NCBI RefSeq assembly: GCF_001571065.1
Contig: NZ_BCSW01000001.1
Coordinates: 169,133 to 233,132 of the forward strand
Origin: Dietzia cinnamea NBRC 102147
GTDB lineage: Bacteria; Actinomycetota; Actinomycetes; Mycobacteriales; Mycobacteriaceae
Reading direction: 5' to 3'
Length of the DNA stretch: 64,000 nucleotides
The position numbers and the translations under genes were made by a program. Every line of letters begins with the position of its first letter. Within the stretch, counting starts at the first letter, position 1. The notes under the pieces are model-generated. The model did no database searches and had not been told where the DNA came from. It was given only the letters and a program-made list of their open reading frames with translations. Positions 35,886-45,384 of this stretch are shown here, in pieces.

Positions 35886-36365
35886 CTAGACCTCGACCTC
35901 GACGACCAGCTCGACCTCGACGGGCGCGTCGAGCGGCAGCTCGGAGACGCCGACGGCGGAGCGGGCGTGGACGCCGGCGTCGCCGAAGAGCTCACCGAGG
36001 ACGTCGGACGCACCGTTGACCACCGCGGGCTGCCCGTGGAAGCCGGGCGCCGAGGCGACGAAGCCGACGACCTTGACGATCTTCACCACGGCGTCGATGC
36101 CGACGAGCGCGTCGACGGCGGCCAGCGCGTTGAGTGCGCACGTGCGCGCCAGGTCGGCGGCCTGCTCGGGGTCGACCTCGGCCCCCACCTTGCCGGTGGC
36201 GGCCAGCGTGCCGTCGACCATGGGCAGCTGGCCCGAGGTGTAGACGAACGTGCCCGCCCGGACGGCGGGGACGTAGTTGGCGACCGGCGGGACGACCGTC
36301 GGCAGCTCCACGCCGAGCTGCTCGAGCTTGCGGCTCCAGTAGCCCCCGGACTCGGGCTCGGGCAT
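35886..36365 (-). CDS. RidA-family enamine/imine deaminase (Rv3678c-like)
   Basis: A 159-residue protein of the RidA (YjgF) superfamily, which forms trimers that clear reactive 2-aminoacrylate-like intermediates. Y-T-S-G-Q-L-P near residue 45 and the hydrophobic pocket are present. The Arg that binds the substrate carboxylate in true RidA (usually in a C-R-D/N-R/V-E-I context) is not obvious near A-R-S-A-V-G-V-S-E-L-P, so it may belong to a subfamily with another role. Start ATG 36365 overlaps the stop of DUF4177 by one base (TGATG). Confidence 0.87.
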   Translation of the reverse strand: MPEPESGGYWSRKLEQLGVELPTVVPPVANYVPAVRAGTFVYTSGQLPMVDGTLAATGKVGAEVDPEQAADLARTCALNALAAVDALVGIDAVVKIVKVVGFVASAPGFHGQPAVVNGASDVLGELFGDAGVHARSAVGVSELPLDAPVEVELVVEVEV

Positions 36366-36535
36366 CAGAGCCGTCGCTTCATGTAGGCGACATGCTGCTC
36401 GCCCGTCGGGCCGGGCAGCACGGAGACCAGCTCCCAGCCGTCGCTCCCCCACTGGTCGAGGATCTGCTTGGTGGCGTGCGTCAGCAGCGGCACGGTGACG
36501 TATTCGAACCGGTCTGTTCCGGTGGATTCGCTCAT
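36365..36535 (-). CDS. Small DUF4177 protein
   Basis: A 56-residue protein with the DUF4177 pattern: F-E-Y-V-T-V-P-L-L, then G-S-D-G-W-E-L-V-S-V-L-P and a final basic strand. It corresponds to the small gene Rv3678A. The function is unknown; it may bind RidA, to which it is translationally coupled. ATG 36535 has TAGAGT seven bases upstream. Confidence 0.82.
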   Translation of the reverse strand: MSESTGTDRFEYVTVPLLTHATKQILDQWGSDGWELVSVLPGPTGEQHVAYMKRRL

Positions 36536-36542
36536 GGGCCCC

Positions 36543-36548
36543 ACTCTA
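36543..36548 (-). promoter_or_regulatory. -10 hexamer of a probable leaderless promoter (DUF4177-ridA-mbl)
   Basis: TAGAGT on the minus strand, seven bases before the ATG at 36535. Confidence 0.55.
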
Positions 36549-36588
36549 GGTAAGTGACGAGCGTCCCGCGCGCGGTGGTGTGAGCGCT

Positions 36589-36594
36589 TAGTGT
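36589..36594 (+). promoter_or_regulatory. -10 hexamer of a probable leaderless promoter (ArsA-like pair)
   Basis: TAGTGT, six bases before the ATG at 36601; back to back with the DUF4177 promoter. Confidence 0.55.
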
Positions 36595-36600
36595 GGGGCC

Positions 36601-37656
36601 ATGCCGTCCACTGAGAACCCAGGTACGCGGTCGACACGGGCGACCATCGCCGATGCGCTGTCCACCGGATGGTCGGACAGCTCCGAGCGGGCCGAGTTGC
36701 ACTACGTGTCCGGGAAGGGCGGGACGGGCAAGACGACGGTCGCCACCTCGCTCGCGCTGGCCCTCGCCTCGACCGGCAAGCGCGTACTGCTGGTGGAGGT
36801 CGAGGAGCGCCAGGGGATCGCCCGGACCTTCGACCGCGAACCGCTGCCGTACAGCGAGGAGCTCGTCGCGCGGGTCGACGGAGGCGGCAAGGTGTTCGCG
36901 CTGGCCATCGACATCGAGGCGGCGATGCTCGACTACCTCGACACCTTCTACCGCCTCGGCGTGGTGGGCAAGGTGATGAAGTCGGTGGGCGCCATCGAGT
37001 TCGCCACCACGATCGCGCCCGGCCTCAAGGACGTGTTGCTCACCGGCAAGATCTACGAGGTCGTCACGCGCGAGCACGCCAAGCGCGAGGTCGTCTACGA
37101 CGCGGTGGTCGTGGACGCGCCGCCCACCGGCCGGATCGGCAAGTTCCTCGACGTCACCACCGCGATGGCCGACCTCGCCGGCGGGGGCGGGCCCATCCGG
37201 CGCCAGGCCGAGGCCGTGTCCGAACTGGTGCACTCGCCGAGGACGGTCGTGCACCTGGTGACGCTGCTGGAGTCCCTGCCCGTGCAGGAGACGCTCGAGG
37301 CGATCGATGAGCTCAAGAGCCACGGCCTGCGTGTCGGCCAGGTGATCATCAACCGCGCCGAGACGCGGCACCTGGACGACGAGGCGCTCGGGCGGATCGC
37401 CGAGGAGGACATCGACGCCGAGGCGGTGCGCGCCGGCCTCTCCGAGACCGCGGTGGAGGTCGACGACGAGGGCTTCGAGGGGCTGCTGGTGCAGGCCATC
37501 GAGCACGCCCGCGTCGCCCGCGGGCAGCTCCGGGCGGGCGAGACGCTGACGTCGGCAGCCTGCCCCACCCTCGTCCTGCCGGCCCTGCCCCACGGGGTGG
37601 AGATCGCCGACCTGTACGACCTCGCCTCCGCCCTCGTCGACCAGGGAGTGCACTGA
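36601..37656 (+). CDS. ArsA/Get3-like ATPase, first subunit (Rv3679-like)
   Basis: A 351-residue ATPase of the ArsA/Get3 family. The deviant Walker A motif G-K-G-G-T-G-K-T-T is near residue 40, followed by Switch I (V-D-A-P-P-T-G-R at about 175) and N-R-A-E in the adenine pocket. In M. tuberculosis Rv3679 and Rv3680 form a heteromeric complex reported to matter for envelope and glycerol metabolism; an arsenite role is unlikely because the metal cysteines are absent. The second subunit gene starts one base after its stop codon. Confidence 0.9.
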   Translation: MPSTENPGTRSTRATIADALSTGWSDSSERAELHYVSGKGGTGKTTVATSLALALASTGKRVLLVEVEERQGIARTFDREPLPYSEELVARVDGGGKVFALAIDIEAAMLDYLDTFYRLGVVGKVMKSVGAIEFATTIAPGLKDVLLTGKIYEVVTREHAKREVVYDAVVVDAPPTGRIGKFLDVTTAMADLAGGGGPIRRQAEAVSELVHSPRTVVHLVTLLESLPVQETLEAIDELKSHGLRVGQVIINRAETRHLDDEALGRIAEEDIDAEAVRAGLSETAVEVDDEGFEGLLVQAIEHARVARGQLRAGETLTSAACPTLVLPALPHGVEIADLYDLASALVDQGVH

Positions 37657-37657
37657 C

Positions 37658-38767
37658 ATGACACGTCGTCTCGACATCACGGCCATGCTCACCGACCCCG
37701 CCACCCGCGTTGTGGTGTGCACCGGCGCCGGCGGCGTGGGCAAGACCACCACCGCCGCCGCGGTCGCGCTGCGGGCCGCCGAACTCGGCCGCGACACGGT
37801 CGTGCTGACGATCGACCCGGCCCGCCGCCTCGCGCAGGCCCTCGGGATCGACGAGCTCTCCAACGAGCCCGCGCCCGTCCGGCTGGGACCGGACACACCC
37901 GCCGACGCCGGGTCGCTGCACGCGATGATGCTCGACATGCGGCGCACGTTCGACGAGCTCGTCGTGGCCAACACCTCCGAAGAGAACGCGCGCGCCATCC
38001 TCGACAACCGCTTCTACAAGACCATGGTCACCTCGTTCGCGGGGACCCAGGAGTACATGGCCATGGAGAAGCTCGGGCAACTGCTCGACGACTCGGCGTG
38101 GGACCTCGTCGTCGTCGACACCCCTCCCTCGCGCAACGCCCTCGACTTCCTCGACGCCCCGCGCCGGCTCGGCGCGTTCCTCGACAGCCGACTCATGCGC
38201 CTGCTCTCGACTCCCGGGCGCGGGGTGGGGCGCCTCGTCTCCGGCGCGATGAGCACCGCCATGCGCGGGGTGTCGGCCGTGGTGGGCTCATCGATGCTCA
38301 AGGACGCCTCCGAGGTCGTGGTGGCACTGGACTCCACGTTCGGCGGCTTCACCACGCGCGCGGCCCGCACCCAGGCGATCCTGCGTCGCAAGGGCACCGA
38401 GTTCCTCGTGGTCTCCTCTGCTGAGCGCCCCGCGCTGCGCGAGGCCGCCTACTTCGCCGAGCGCCTGGCCGAGGAACGCATGCCGCTCGCGGGAGTCGTG
38501 GTGAACCGGACCCACCCGCGGCTGACCGACCTGAGCGCGGAGCAGGCCTGCGCGGCCGCCGACCGGCTGAGCGGCCGGAACGCGGAGGCCGAGGCGGTCC
38601 TGCGCATCCACGCCGACCGGGCCGGCACCGCCAAGCAGGAGCTGCGGCTGCTCGAGTCGTTCACCGACACACATCCGGACGTGCGGATCGTCGGCGTGCC
38701 GTCGCTGCCGTTCGAGATCTCCAGCCTCGAGGCGCTTCGCTCGGTGGGCGACCAGCTCTGCGGCTGA
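37658..38767 (+). CDS. ArsA/Get3-like ATPase, second subunit (Rv3680-like)
   Basis: A 369-residue partner of the preceding ATPase. Walker A is [10 protein letters not shown] near residue 25, the A-loop/switch motifs are I-D-P-A-R-R-L and V-D-T-P-P-S-R-N, and V-V-N-R-T-H forms the adenine pocket. The Gly-rich helical insertion typical of Get3 client-binding regions lies between (residues about 165-220, [13 protein letters not shown]). The signature Lys of the Get3/MinD intradimer motif is replaced by Ala (G-A-G-G), unlike the first subunit, so the two sites are not equivalent. Confidence 0.9.
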   Translation: MTRRLDITAMLTDPATRVVVCTGAGGVGKTTTAAAVALRAAELGRDTVVLTIDPARRLAQALGIDELSNEPAPVRLGPDTPADAGSLHAMMLDMRRTFDELVVANTSEENARAILDNRFYKTMVTSFAGTQEYMAMEKLGQLLDDSAWDLVVVDTPPSRNALDFLDAPRRLGAFLDSRLMRLLSTPGRGVGRLVSGAMSTAMRGVSAVVGSSMLKDASEVVVALDSTFGGFTTRAARTQAILRRKGTEFLVVSSAERPALREAAYFAERLAEERMPLAGVVVNRTHPRLTDLSAEQACAAADRLSGRNAEAEAVLRIHADRAGTAKQELRLLESFTDTHPDVRIVGVPSLPFEISSLEALRSVGDQLCG

Positions 38768-38909
38768 GGCGTCGCCGGGCGGACCGATCGGCTCCGGCCG
38801 GGATGTGCGAACGCGGCCCGCAGGCGGATGCCGCGGGCCGCGTCGGGAAGCCGGTCGGGGTCTTACGGGCGACGACGCGAGGGGGCGTCGAAGCCCGGAC
38901 CGAGCTGAC

Positions 38910-39287
38910 TCAGTAGGCGGCGGAGTGCCGCTCGATCTGCTGGGCGAAGAAATCGGCCCAGGACCGCACCTCGGGATGCTGCTTGAGCAGGGCACGCCGC
39001 TGACGCTCGGTCATCCCGCCCCACACGCCGAACTCGACGCGGTTGTCCAGCGCGTCCGCCCGGCACTGCAGGAGTACCGGGCAGTGGCGGCAGATGGAGG
39101 CGGCCTTGCGCTGAGCGGCCCCGCGGACGAACAGCTCGTCGGGATCGATGTCCTTGCAGCGGGCCTGGGCGACCCATTCCTGGCGCCCTTCCCCGATGAT
39201 GACCTCCTCGGAACCGAGGGGATTGCTTGAGCCGGGGCGGACCCCGTTACCGGAGGAGCGGGTGGTCCCGGGGAGGGTAGCCGTCAT
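38910..39287 (-). CDS. whiB4: WhiB4 iron-sulfur transcription factor
   Basis: A 125-residue WhiB-family redox sensor. Four cysteines for the [4Fe-4S] cluster are present (A-R-C-K-D, S-I-C-R-H-C and L-Q-C), followed by the G-V-W-G-G turn and the basic R-Q-R-R-A-L-L-K tail that binds DNA. The segment D-P-D-E-L-F-V-R-G-A-A-Q-R-K-A matches M. tuberculosis WhiB4 (Rv3681c), which senses O2 and NO and controls antioxidant genes. Start ATG 39287; longer frames upstream read out of character. Convergent with the ArsA-like genes, divergent from ponA2. Confidence 0.94.
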   Translation of the reverse strand: MTATLPGTTRSSGNGVRPGSSNPLGSEEVIIGEGRQEWVAQARCKDIDPDELFVRGAAQRKAASICRHCPVLLQCRADALDNRVEFGVWGGMTERQRRALLKQHPEVRSWADFFAQQIERHSAAY

Positions 39288-39534
39288 CGAAAAACCCCTA
39301 GTCTGTGTGAAGGCGTGGGCGGGTTCACCGCACACGCCTCCGGCCTTCTGAGCCCGCCCGGCGCGGCGGTCCCACTGTGTACGCGATGCGCCCGCACCGG
39401 GGTCGGAGGAGTGCGACCCCATCTCGGTCCGGAACGTCCCGCGTTCCCCCATATTGTTACCGCAGTCACACAACAGAAGTAAAGAGTTGACACCGGAACC
39501 CCGCTCACGGGGTGGTCCGGCGATGTCTGTCACG

Positions 39535-39540
39535 TACTCT
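39535..39540 (+). promoter_or_regulatory. -10 hexamer of a probable leaderless promoter (ponA2)
   Basis: TACTCT, six bases before the GTG at 39547. A TTGACA further upstream (39487-39492) is too distant to be its -35. Confidence 0.5.
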
Positions 39541-39546
39541 GGGCGC

Positions 39547-41934
39547 GTGTCGGCTATGAGTTCGCTGGGAAAGCTGGTCGCGACCTGTGTGGCGGCCGGG
39601 GTGGTGGCGGCGGGCTCGCTGTTCCCCATCGCGGGCGCGGCCGGTCTCGCGTCCAACAAGATGGCCGACTCCCTGGCCGAGACGTCCGCCGATCTCATCA
39701 AGGGCGACCTGCCCTCGATCTCGACGGTCACGGACGCCGGTGGACAGGCCATCGCGTGGCTCTACGACCAGCAGCGGGTGCTGGTTCCCAGCGAGCAGAT
39801 CTCGCCGCAGATGAAGCTCGCGATCATCGCGATCGAGGACCGACGATTCGCGGACCACAACGGCGTCGACTGGCGGGGCACCATCCGGGCGGCCCTGACC
39901 AACGCCACCTCCGGAGAGGTCGAGCAGGGCGCGTCGACCATCGACCAGCAGTTGGTCAAGAACTACCAGTTCCTCGTCTCCGCCGAGAACGACGCGGAAC
40001 GTCGTGCCGCCGTGGAGACCACCCCCGCCCGCAAGATCAAAGAGATCCGGATGGCGCTGACCCTCGACGGGGAGCTGAGCAAGGACGAGATCCTCACCAA
40101 GTACCTCAATCTGGTCTCGTTCGGCAACGGCGCGTTCGGCGTCCAGACGGCCGCCCAGACGTACTTCGGCGTCGACGCCGCGGACCTGACGGTCCCGCAG
40201 GCGGCGATGCTCGCGGGCATGGTGCAGTCCACCAGCCGGTTCAACCCGTTCACCAATCCCGAGGACACCAAGCAGCGCCGCGACACGGTGATCGACACGA
40301 TGGTCCAGACCGGTGCGATCACCCCCGCCGAGGGCGAGCAGTACATGGCCGAGCCCCTCGGGGTGCTCGAGCGGCCCAACTCCCTGCCGCGAGGGTGCAT
40401 CACCGCAGGCGACAGCGGGTTCTTCTGCGACTACGTGCTGCAGTACCTCGACGAGAACGGGCTCAGCCGCGAGATGGTCGAGCAGGGCGGCTACACGATC
40501 CGCACCACCCTGGACACGACCGTGCAGGACAACGTCCAGCGCGCCGTCGACACCTACGGCAACCCCACCGCACAGGGTGTGGCCGAGGTGATGAGCGTCG
40601 TCCGCCCCGGCAAGGACTCCCACAAGGTCGTCGCGATGGCCTCCAGCCGCCAGTACGGCCTCGAACTGGGCGACAGCCAGACCGTCCAACCGCAGCCGTT
40701 CTCGCTGGTCGGCGACGGCGCGGGCTCGGTGTTCAAGGTCTTCACCGTGGCCGCCGCGATGGAGAAGGGCATGGGCACCAACACCTCCCTGCCGGTGCCG
40801 CGCCGCGTCCAGGTGGCGGGCCTGGGCTCCGGCGGCGCCGCGGGCTGCCCGGCCGGCCAGTACTGCGTGGAGAACGCCGGCTCGTATCCGGCGTCCCTGC
40901 GGGTGCCCGATGCCCTGGCCCAGTCCCCCAACACCACGTTCGTCAACCTCATCAAGGACGTCGGCGTGGCCCCGACCGTCGACATGGCCGTCCGGCTGGG
41001 CTTGCGCTCGTACGACCGCAAGGGCACCGCGGCCGGAGGCGACTCGATCAGCGGGTTCATCAAGAAGAACAACCTCGGGTCGTTCACCCTCGGGCCCACC
41101 GCCGTCAACGCGCTGGAACTGTCCAACGTCGGTGCCACCCTCGCGTCCGGCGGCGTGTGGTGCCCTCCCAGCCCCATCGAGTCGATCACCGACCGGACCG
41201 GAAAGCCCGTCGAGCTGAACGAACCGCAGTGTGAGCAGGTGGTCGAGGAGGGGCTCGCCAACACCCTCGCCGTCGCCATGTCCAAGGACTCCGTCGGCGC
41301 CGGCACCGCCGCGGGTGCCGCGGCGGGCGCGGGCTGGAACCGCCCCATGTCCGGCAAGACCGGTACCACCGAGGCCAACCGCTCCTCGGCGTTCCTCGGC
41401 TTCACCAACCACTACGCCGCGGCCGTCTACGCCTTCAACGACGGCACCACCACCACCGAGCTGTGCACCAGCCCGCTGCGCCAGTGCTCCTACGGCAACC
41501 TCTTCGGCGGCCTCGAGCCGGCGCAGACCTGGTTCTCGGCCTTCTCCCCCATCGCTGACGTCTACGGCCCGGTCCAGTTGCCCGCGCCCGACCCCGCCTA
41601 CGAGGCCGGGACCAGTGGCGAGAGCACCCCGGACGTGGAGGGCATGAGCCAGTCCGCCGCCACCTCCCTGCTCACCAACGCGGGCTTCACCGTCAACACC
41701 CAGTTCGTCTCCGGCACCGGCCGCCCGTACGGCACGGTCATCGGCCTCGACGGCGGCACCGGCATCCCCGGCTCCCAGGTGACCCTGCGCGTGTCCGACG
41801 GATCGGGCGGGGGCGGCGGGACCTCCGGCGCCTCGGGACAGGGTGCCACCGGACCCGGCGCCGCGGTCGGCGACCAGCCCCTGGTCCTCAACGTGCCCGG
41901 CCTGGCACCCATCACCATCTCGCCGCCGCGGTAG
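39547..41934 (+). CDS. ponA2: Bifunctional penicillin-binding protein PonA2 with PASTA domain
   Basis: A 795-residue class A penicillin-binding protein that polymerises and crosslinks peptidoglycan. One N-terminal membrane anchor (residues about 8-30); glycosyltransferase domain with catalytic Glu97 in I-E-D-R-R-F and the G-A-S-T-I-D-Q-Q motif; transpeptidase domain with S-V-F-K (Ser394), S-P-N and K-T-G-T (Lys604); a PASTA domain follows (G-M-S-Q-S-A-A...), then a Gly/Ser-rich linker and a short hydrophobic end. It matches Rv3682, important for non-replicating survival. The GTG at 39547 is set by the leaderless promoter. Confidence 0.95.
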   Translation: MSAMSSLGKLVATCVAAGVVAAGSLFPIAGAAGLASNKMADSLAETSADLIKGDLPSISTVTDAGGQAIAWLYDQQRVLVPSEQISPQMKLAIIAIEDRRFADHNGVDWRGTIRAALTNATSGEVEQGASTIDQQLVKNYQFLVSAENDAERRAAVETTPARKIKEIRMALTLDGELSKDEILTKYLNLVSFGNGAFGVQTAAQTYFGVDAADLTVPQAAMLAGMVQSTSRFNPFTNPEDTKQRRDTVIDTMVQTGAITPAEGEQYMAEPLGVLERPNSLPRGCITAGDSGFFCDYVLQYLDENGLSREMVEQGGYTIRTTLDTTVQDNVQRAVDTYGNPTAQGVAEVMSVVRPGKDSHKVVAMASSRQYGLELGDSQTVQPQPFSLVGDGAGSVFKVFTVAAAMEKGMGTNTSLPVPRRVQVAGLGSGGAAGCPAGQYCVENAGSYPASLRVPDALAQSPNTTFVNLIKDVGVAPTVDMAVRLGLRSYDRKGTAAGGDSISGFIKKNNLGSFTLGPTAVNALELSNVGATLASGGVWCPPSPIESITDRTGKPVELNEPQCEQVVEEGLANTLAVAMSKDSVGAGTAAGAAAGAGWNRPMSGKTGTTEANRSSAFLGFTNHYAAAVYAFNDGTTTTELCTSPLRQCSYGNLFGGLEPAQTWFSAFSPIADVYGPVQLPAPDPAYEAGTSGESTPDVEGMSQSAATSLLTNAGFTVNTQFVSGTGRPYGTVIGLDGGTGIPGSQVTLRVSDGSGGGGGTSGASGQGATGPGAAVGDQPLVLNVPGLAPITISPPR

Positions 41935-41984
41935 CCGCGCCACACGCGGGGCTCGCGTCCGGCGGCGACGCCGCGCGGCGTCGG

Positions 41985-41990
41985 TAGTCT
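41985..41990 (+). promoter_or_regulatory. -10 hexamer of a probable leaderless promoter (metallophosphoesterase)
   Basis: TAGTCT, six bases before the ATG at 41997. Confidence 0.5.
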
Positions 41991-41996
41991 GGGAAG

Positions 41997-42980
41997 ATGC
42001 GTCGTCCCCCACGGAAGAACCCGGCTTCGCCGACCTACCCCGCCCGTGCGGCCGCCGTCCTCGCCGGCGCCGCCGTGGCCGGGACCGTCTACGCCAGCGG
42101 CTGGGAGCGCAACGCCTTCACGCTGCGCCGCCACACCCTGCCCCTGCTCGCCCCGGGCTCCGAGCCACTGTCCATCCTCCACATCTCGGACCTGCACATG
42201 ATGCCGGGCCAGAGGCGTAAGCAGCAGTTCGTCTCCTCGCTGGCCGAGCTGCGGCCGGACATGGTGGTCAACACCGGCGACAACCTCTCGAGTGACCGCG
42301 CCGTGCCCTCGGTGGTCCAGGCCCTCGGCCCGTTGCTCGACCGACCCGGCGCCTTCGTGTTCGGCTCCAACGACTACTTCGCGCCCGTGCCCAAGAACCC
42401 CCTGTCCTACATCGGACTCGGCGCCAAGAAGCACTCCGCCGTGCCCCTGCCGTGGCGTGACCTCAAGGCCGCCTTCACCGAGCGCGGCTGGGTCGACGCC
42501 ACCCACCGCCGCGCCGAGATCGCGGTGGACGGGCGGCGCGTGCTGGTGGCCGGCGTCGACGACCCCCACATCGGCCGCGACCGCTACGACGAGGTCGCCG
42601 GACCCGCCGGGCCGGCGTTCGATCTGCGGCTCGGGCTGCTCCACTCGCCCGAGCCGCGCGTACTCGACCGGTTCGACGCCGACGGGTACGACCTGGCCCT
42701 GGCGGGGCACACCCACGGCGGTCAGATCCGGCTGCCCACCGGCGCGATCATCACCAACTGCGGCATCGACCGCTCGCGGGCCCAGGGCCTCTCCGCGTGG
42801 GGCCGGGACCTGGTCCTGCATGTGTCCGCCGGCCTCGGCACCTCGCCGTATGTGCCGATCCGGACGTTCTGCCGGCCGGAGGCCACGCTGCTCGAACTGG
42901 TCGCCGTCCCCGGTGGTGGGGACGGCGGATCCGAGGTTCCGGTGACCCCGCAGCGGGAGAAGGTGCCCCAGCCCGCCTGA
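41997..42980 (+). CDS. Membrane-anchored metallophosphoesterase (Rv3683-like)
   Basis: A 327-residue calcineurin-like phosphoesterase. A single N-terminal hydrophobic segment (A-A-V-L-A-G-A-A-V-A-G-T-V-Y-A) anchors it outside. The metal motifs are I-S-D-L-H (residue about 63), N-T-G-D-N, F-G-S-N-D (a variant of G-N-H-D with Ser and Asn-Asp), and G-H-T-H-G-G-Q. The G-S-N-D variant is common in the YkuE-like subgroup. A 20-residue polar tail ends the protein. Substrate unknown. Confidence 0.9.
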   Translation: MRRPPRKNPASPTYPARAAAVLAGAAVAGTVYASGWERNAFTLRRHTLPLLAPGSEPLSILHISDLHMMPGQRRKQQFVSSLAELRPDMVVNTGDNLSSDRAVPSVVQALGPLLDRPGAFVFGSNDYFAPVPKNPLSYIGLGAKKHSAVPLPWRDLKAAFTERGWVDATHRRAEIAVDGRRVLVAGVDDPHIGRDRYDEVAGPAGPAFDLRLGLLHSPEPRVLDRFDADGYDLALAGHTHGGQIRLPTGAIITNCGIDRSRAQGLSAWGRDLVLHVSAGLGTSPYVPIRTFCRPEATLLELVAVPGGGDGGSEVPVTPQREKVPQPA

Positions 42981-43032
42981 CCCGGTTTCGCGATTCCGGC
43001 CACGGGGCGCTACAGTGATCCTCGTTGTCGAC

Positions 43033-43106
<74 letters not shown>

Positions 43107-43111
43107 CAATG

Positions 43112-43147
43112 GGAGGGCCCGGATCACGTCAGTGGTCCGGGCCCTCC
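43112..43147 (+). terminator. Hairpin terminator after tRNA-Pro
   Basis: GGAGGGCCCGGA (43112-43123) pairs with TCCGGGCCCTCC (43136-43147), a perfect 12-bp stem with a 12-base loop, starting six bases past the tRNA; followed by GCTCATTT. Confidence 0.8.
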
Positions 43148-43204
43148 GCTCATTTCCGGCCGCGCGGCGGCGGTCTACCGGTGCACAGAGCGGACGACCC
43201 TCCG

Positions 43205-43210
43205 TATTCT
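43205..43210 (+). promoter_or_regulatory. -10 hexamer of a probable leaderless promoter (acyl-CoA oxidase-like gene)
   Basis: TATTCT, five of six to consensus, six bases before the ATG at 43217. Confidence 0.55.
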
Positions 43211-43216
43211 CGTGGC

Positions 43217-45307
43217 ATGACCTCCGAGACCGACGTCCAGAACGCCGCCACTTCCGGGGATTCCGCGCCCGGGAACGGCGCGCCGGTGCACCCCAATTTC
43301 GGCCGCATCACCACCACCGGCGCCGGGGATCCGGCCCTCGCCGCCGCACTGCAGAAGGTCCTCGACGGGACCTGGGCGGACGCGCGCGAGTTCACCCGCG
43401 GCTCCATGACCCCGGACATGCTCAACCCGATCGGGCTGACCATGGAGGAGCATCGCGACCACGTCCTCGCCCAGCTCCAGCGGCTGGCGGACTCGGGGAT
43501 GCCCAAGCTCGGCTTCCGCGAGGAGGACGGTGGCACGGGTGACACCGGCGGCGCGCTGACGTCGTTCGAGATGCTCGGCCACCTCGACCTGTCGCTGATG
43601 GTCAAGGCCGGCGTCCAGTGGGGCCTGTTCGGCGGCGCGATCGCCAACCTGGGCAACGCCGAGACGCGTAAGAAGTACCTGCCCGACGTCATGTCCCTGG
43701 ATCTGCTGGGCTGCTTCGCCATGACCGAGATCGGTGGCGGCTCGGACGTGCAGAACCTCGAGACCACGGCGACGTACGACCGGGAGACCGGCGAGTTCGT
43801 CATCAACACCCCCACCCCCAGCGCCGAGAAGGCGTACATCGGCAACGCGGCCCGCGACGGCCGGATGGCGGCGGTCTTCGCGCAGCTCATCACCCACGAG
43901 GACGGCGAGGAACTGCGCCACGGCGTGCACTGCCTGCTCGTGCCGATCCGGGACGAGTCGGGCAACGACCTGCCGGGCGTGCGGACCACCGACCACGGCC
44001 ACAAGGGTGGCCTGCTGGGTGTGGACAACGGCCGCATCTGGTTCTCAGGCGTGCGGGTGCCGCGCGAGGCGCTGCTCGACCGCTTCGGCGCCGTCGACGA
44101 GAACGGCACGTACTCCTCCCCGATCGAGTCGGTGGGCGCCAGGTTCTTCACCATGCTCGGCACGCTCATCCGCGGCCGGGTGTCCGTGGGCGCGGCCTCC
44201 GGCGCGGCGGCCCGCACGGCGCTGGCGATGGCCGTGCGGTACTCGCTGGTCCGCCGCCAGTTCGACCACCCGGAGACCGGCAAGGGCATCCCGCTGCTCG
44301 AGTACCGCGAGCATCAGCGTCGGCTGATGCCGCGGGTGGCGCGGGCGTTCGCCTACGCGTGCGCACAGAACGCGATCATCGCCGAACTCGACCGGTTCGA
44401 GCGGGACCCGGAGTCGTTCGACGAGTCGCAGCGCCGCGAGATGGAGACCCACGCGGCCGGGATCAAGGCGACGGTCACGGCGTTCGCCAACGACACGATC
44501 ACCGAGGCCCGCCTGGCCTGCGGCGGCGCCGGCTACATGGCCGAGAACCGCATCACCGAGCTGCGCAAGGACTGCGACGTCTTCTCGACCTTCGAGGGCG
44601 ACAACGTGGTGCTCACGCAGCTCGTCGGCAAGGAGCTGCTCACCGCCTACGCGTCCGAGTTCGGGAACATGGACCAGCGCGAGACGGTGGCGTTCGCGCT
44701 GGGCACCGCCGTGGACGTGGTGCAGGAGAAGGCCCGCGCCTCGACCCTGTGGCAGAAGCTCGTCGACGCGGTGACCGACCGTGAGCACACCGATCTGCTC
44801 GACCGCGGCAACCAGCTCGAGCTGCTCGTCGACCGCGAGGAGCACCTGCTGGAGACGGTCGCCCGCCGCCTGCGGAAGGCGCAGGGCCAGGACGGGTCGG
44901 CGGCGTTCAAGGTGTTCAACTCGGCGCAGGATCACCTGCTGCAGGCCGGCCGTGCGCACATGGACAGCTGGGTGTTCGCCCGGTTCGCCGAGGCCGTGGA
45001 CGCCTGCGAGGACCCGGAGGCCAAGGAGGTCCTGGGGATGCTGTGCGACCTGTATGTGCTGGACATCGTCGACGCCGACAAGGGCTGGTTCCTCGAGCAC
45101 AACCGCCTGACCACGGAGCGCACCAAGGCGGCCACGGCAGCCCGTAACCGCCTGTGCACGAAGCTCGCCGGTCGCGCTCGGACGCTGGTGGACGCGTTCG
45201 CGATCCCCAAGTTCGTGTTCGACGTGCCCATGCTCACCGACGGCGGCGTGGACACGCTGACCGATGAGCCGGCGGACGAGCACGAGGTCGCTGGTCTGGC
45301 CGACTGA
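43217..45307 (+). CDS. Acyl-CoA dehydrogenase/oxidase family protein, long (ACOX-like) form
   Basis: A 696-residue flavoprotein, far longer than normal acyl-CoA dehydrogenases (about 390) and close to acyl-CoA oxidases. F-A-M-T-E-I-G-G-G-S-D-V (about residue 175) is the flavin/substrate motif; L-A-C-G-G-A-G-Y and T-F-E-G-D-N-V-V near residues 440-465 match the oxidase C-terminal signature. A further helical domain follows. It would oxidise a fatty acyl-CoA, but whether electrons pass to O2 or to ETF cannot be read. The start ATG 43217 fits the promoter; an in-frame extension into the tRNA-Pro gene is excluded. Confidence 0.87.
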   Translation: MTSETDVQNAATSGDSAPGNGAPVHPNFGRITTTGAGDPALAAALQKVLDGTWADAREFTRGSMTPDMLNPIGLTMEEHRDHVLAQLQRLADSGMPKLGFREEDGGTGDTGGALTSFEMLGHLDLSLMVKAGVQWGLFGGAIANLGNAETRKKYLPDVMSLDLLGCFAMTEIGGGSDVQNLETTATYDRETGEFVINTPTPSAEKAYIGNAARDGRMAAVFAQLITHEDGEELRHGVHCLLVPIRDESGNDLPGVRTTDHGHKGGLLGVDNGRIWFSGVRVPREALLDRFGAVDENGTYSSPIESVGARFFTMLGTLIRGRVSVGAASGAAARTALAMAVRYSLVRRQFDHPETGKGIPLLEYREHQRRLMPRVARAFAYACAQNAIIAELDRFERDPESFDESQRREMETHAAGIKATVTAFANDTITEARLACGGAGYMAENRITELRKDCDVFSTFEGDNVVLTQLVGKELLTAYASEFGNMDQRETVAFALGTAVDVVQEKARASTLWQKLVDAVTDREHTDLLDRGNQLELLVDREEHLLETVARRLRKAQGQDGSAAFKVFNSAQDHLLQAGRAHMDSWVFARFAEAVDACEDPEAKEVLGMLCDLYVLDIVDADKGWFLEHNRLTTERTKAATAARNRLCTKLAGRARTLVDAFAIPKFVFDVPMLTDGGVDTLTDEPADEHEVAGLAD

Positions 45308-45332
45308 CCTCGCGCGACCCCTCTTCTCGTTG

Positions 45333-45384
45333 CGGCGGGCCCGGGGCCGCCTCGGCGCGGGACCTACCGGCGGGCCCGGGGCCG
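45333..45384. repeat. 17-bp direct repeat at the 3' end of the YhgE-like gene
   Basis: CGGCGGGCCCGGGGCCG occurs at 45333-45349 and 45368-45384; the second copy codes the last residues of the YhgE-like protein. Probably a small duplication; a GC-rich chance match cannot be excluded. Confidence 0.5.

Noticed and set aside
36601..38767. Arsenite efflux ATPases
   Set aside because: The metalloid-binding cysteines of ArsA are missing and there is no ArsB or ArsR gene nearby.
39487..39492. TTGACA as -35 of ponA2
   Set aside because: It lies about 42 bases before the -10 hexamer, well beyond the usual 16-19.
39505..42012. An 835-codon minus-strand frame opposite ponA2
   Set aside because: The plus strand encodes a complete penicillin-binding protein with all motifs; the antisense translation is low-complexity.
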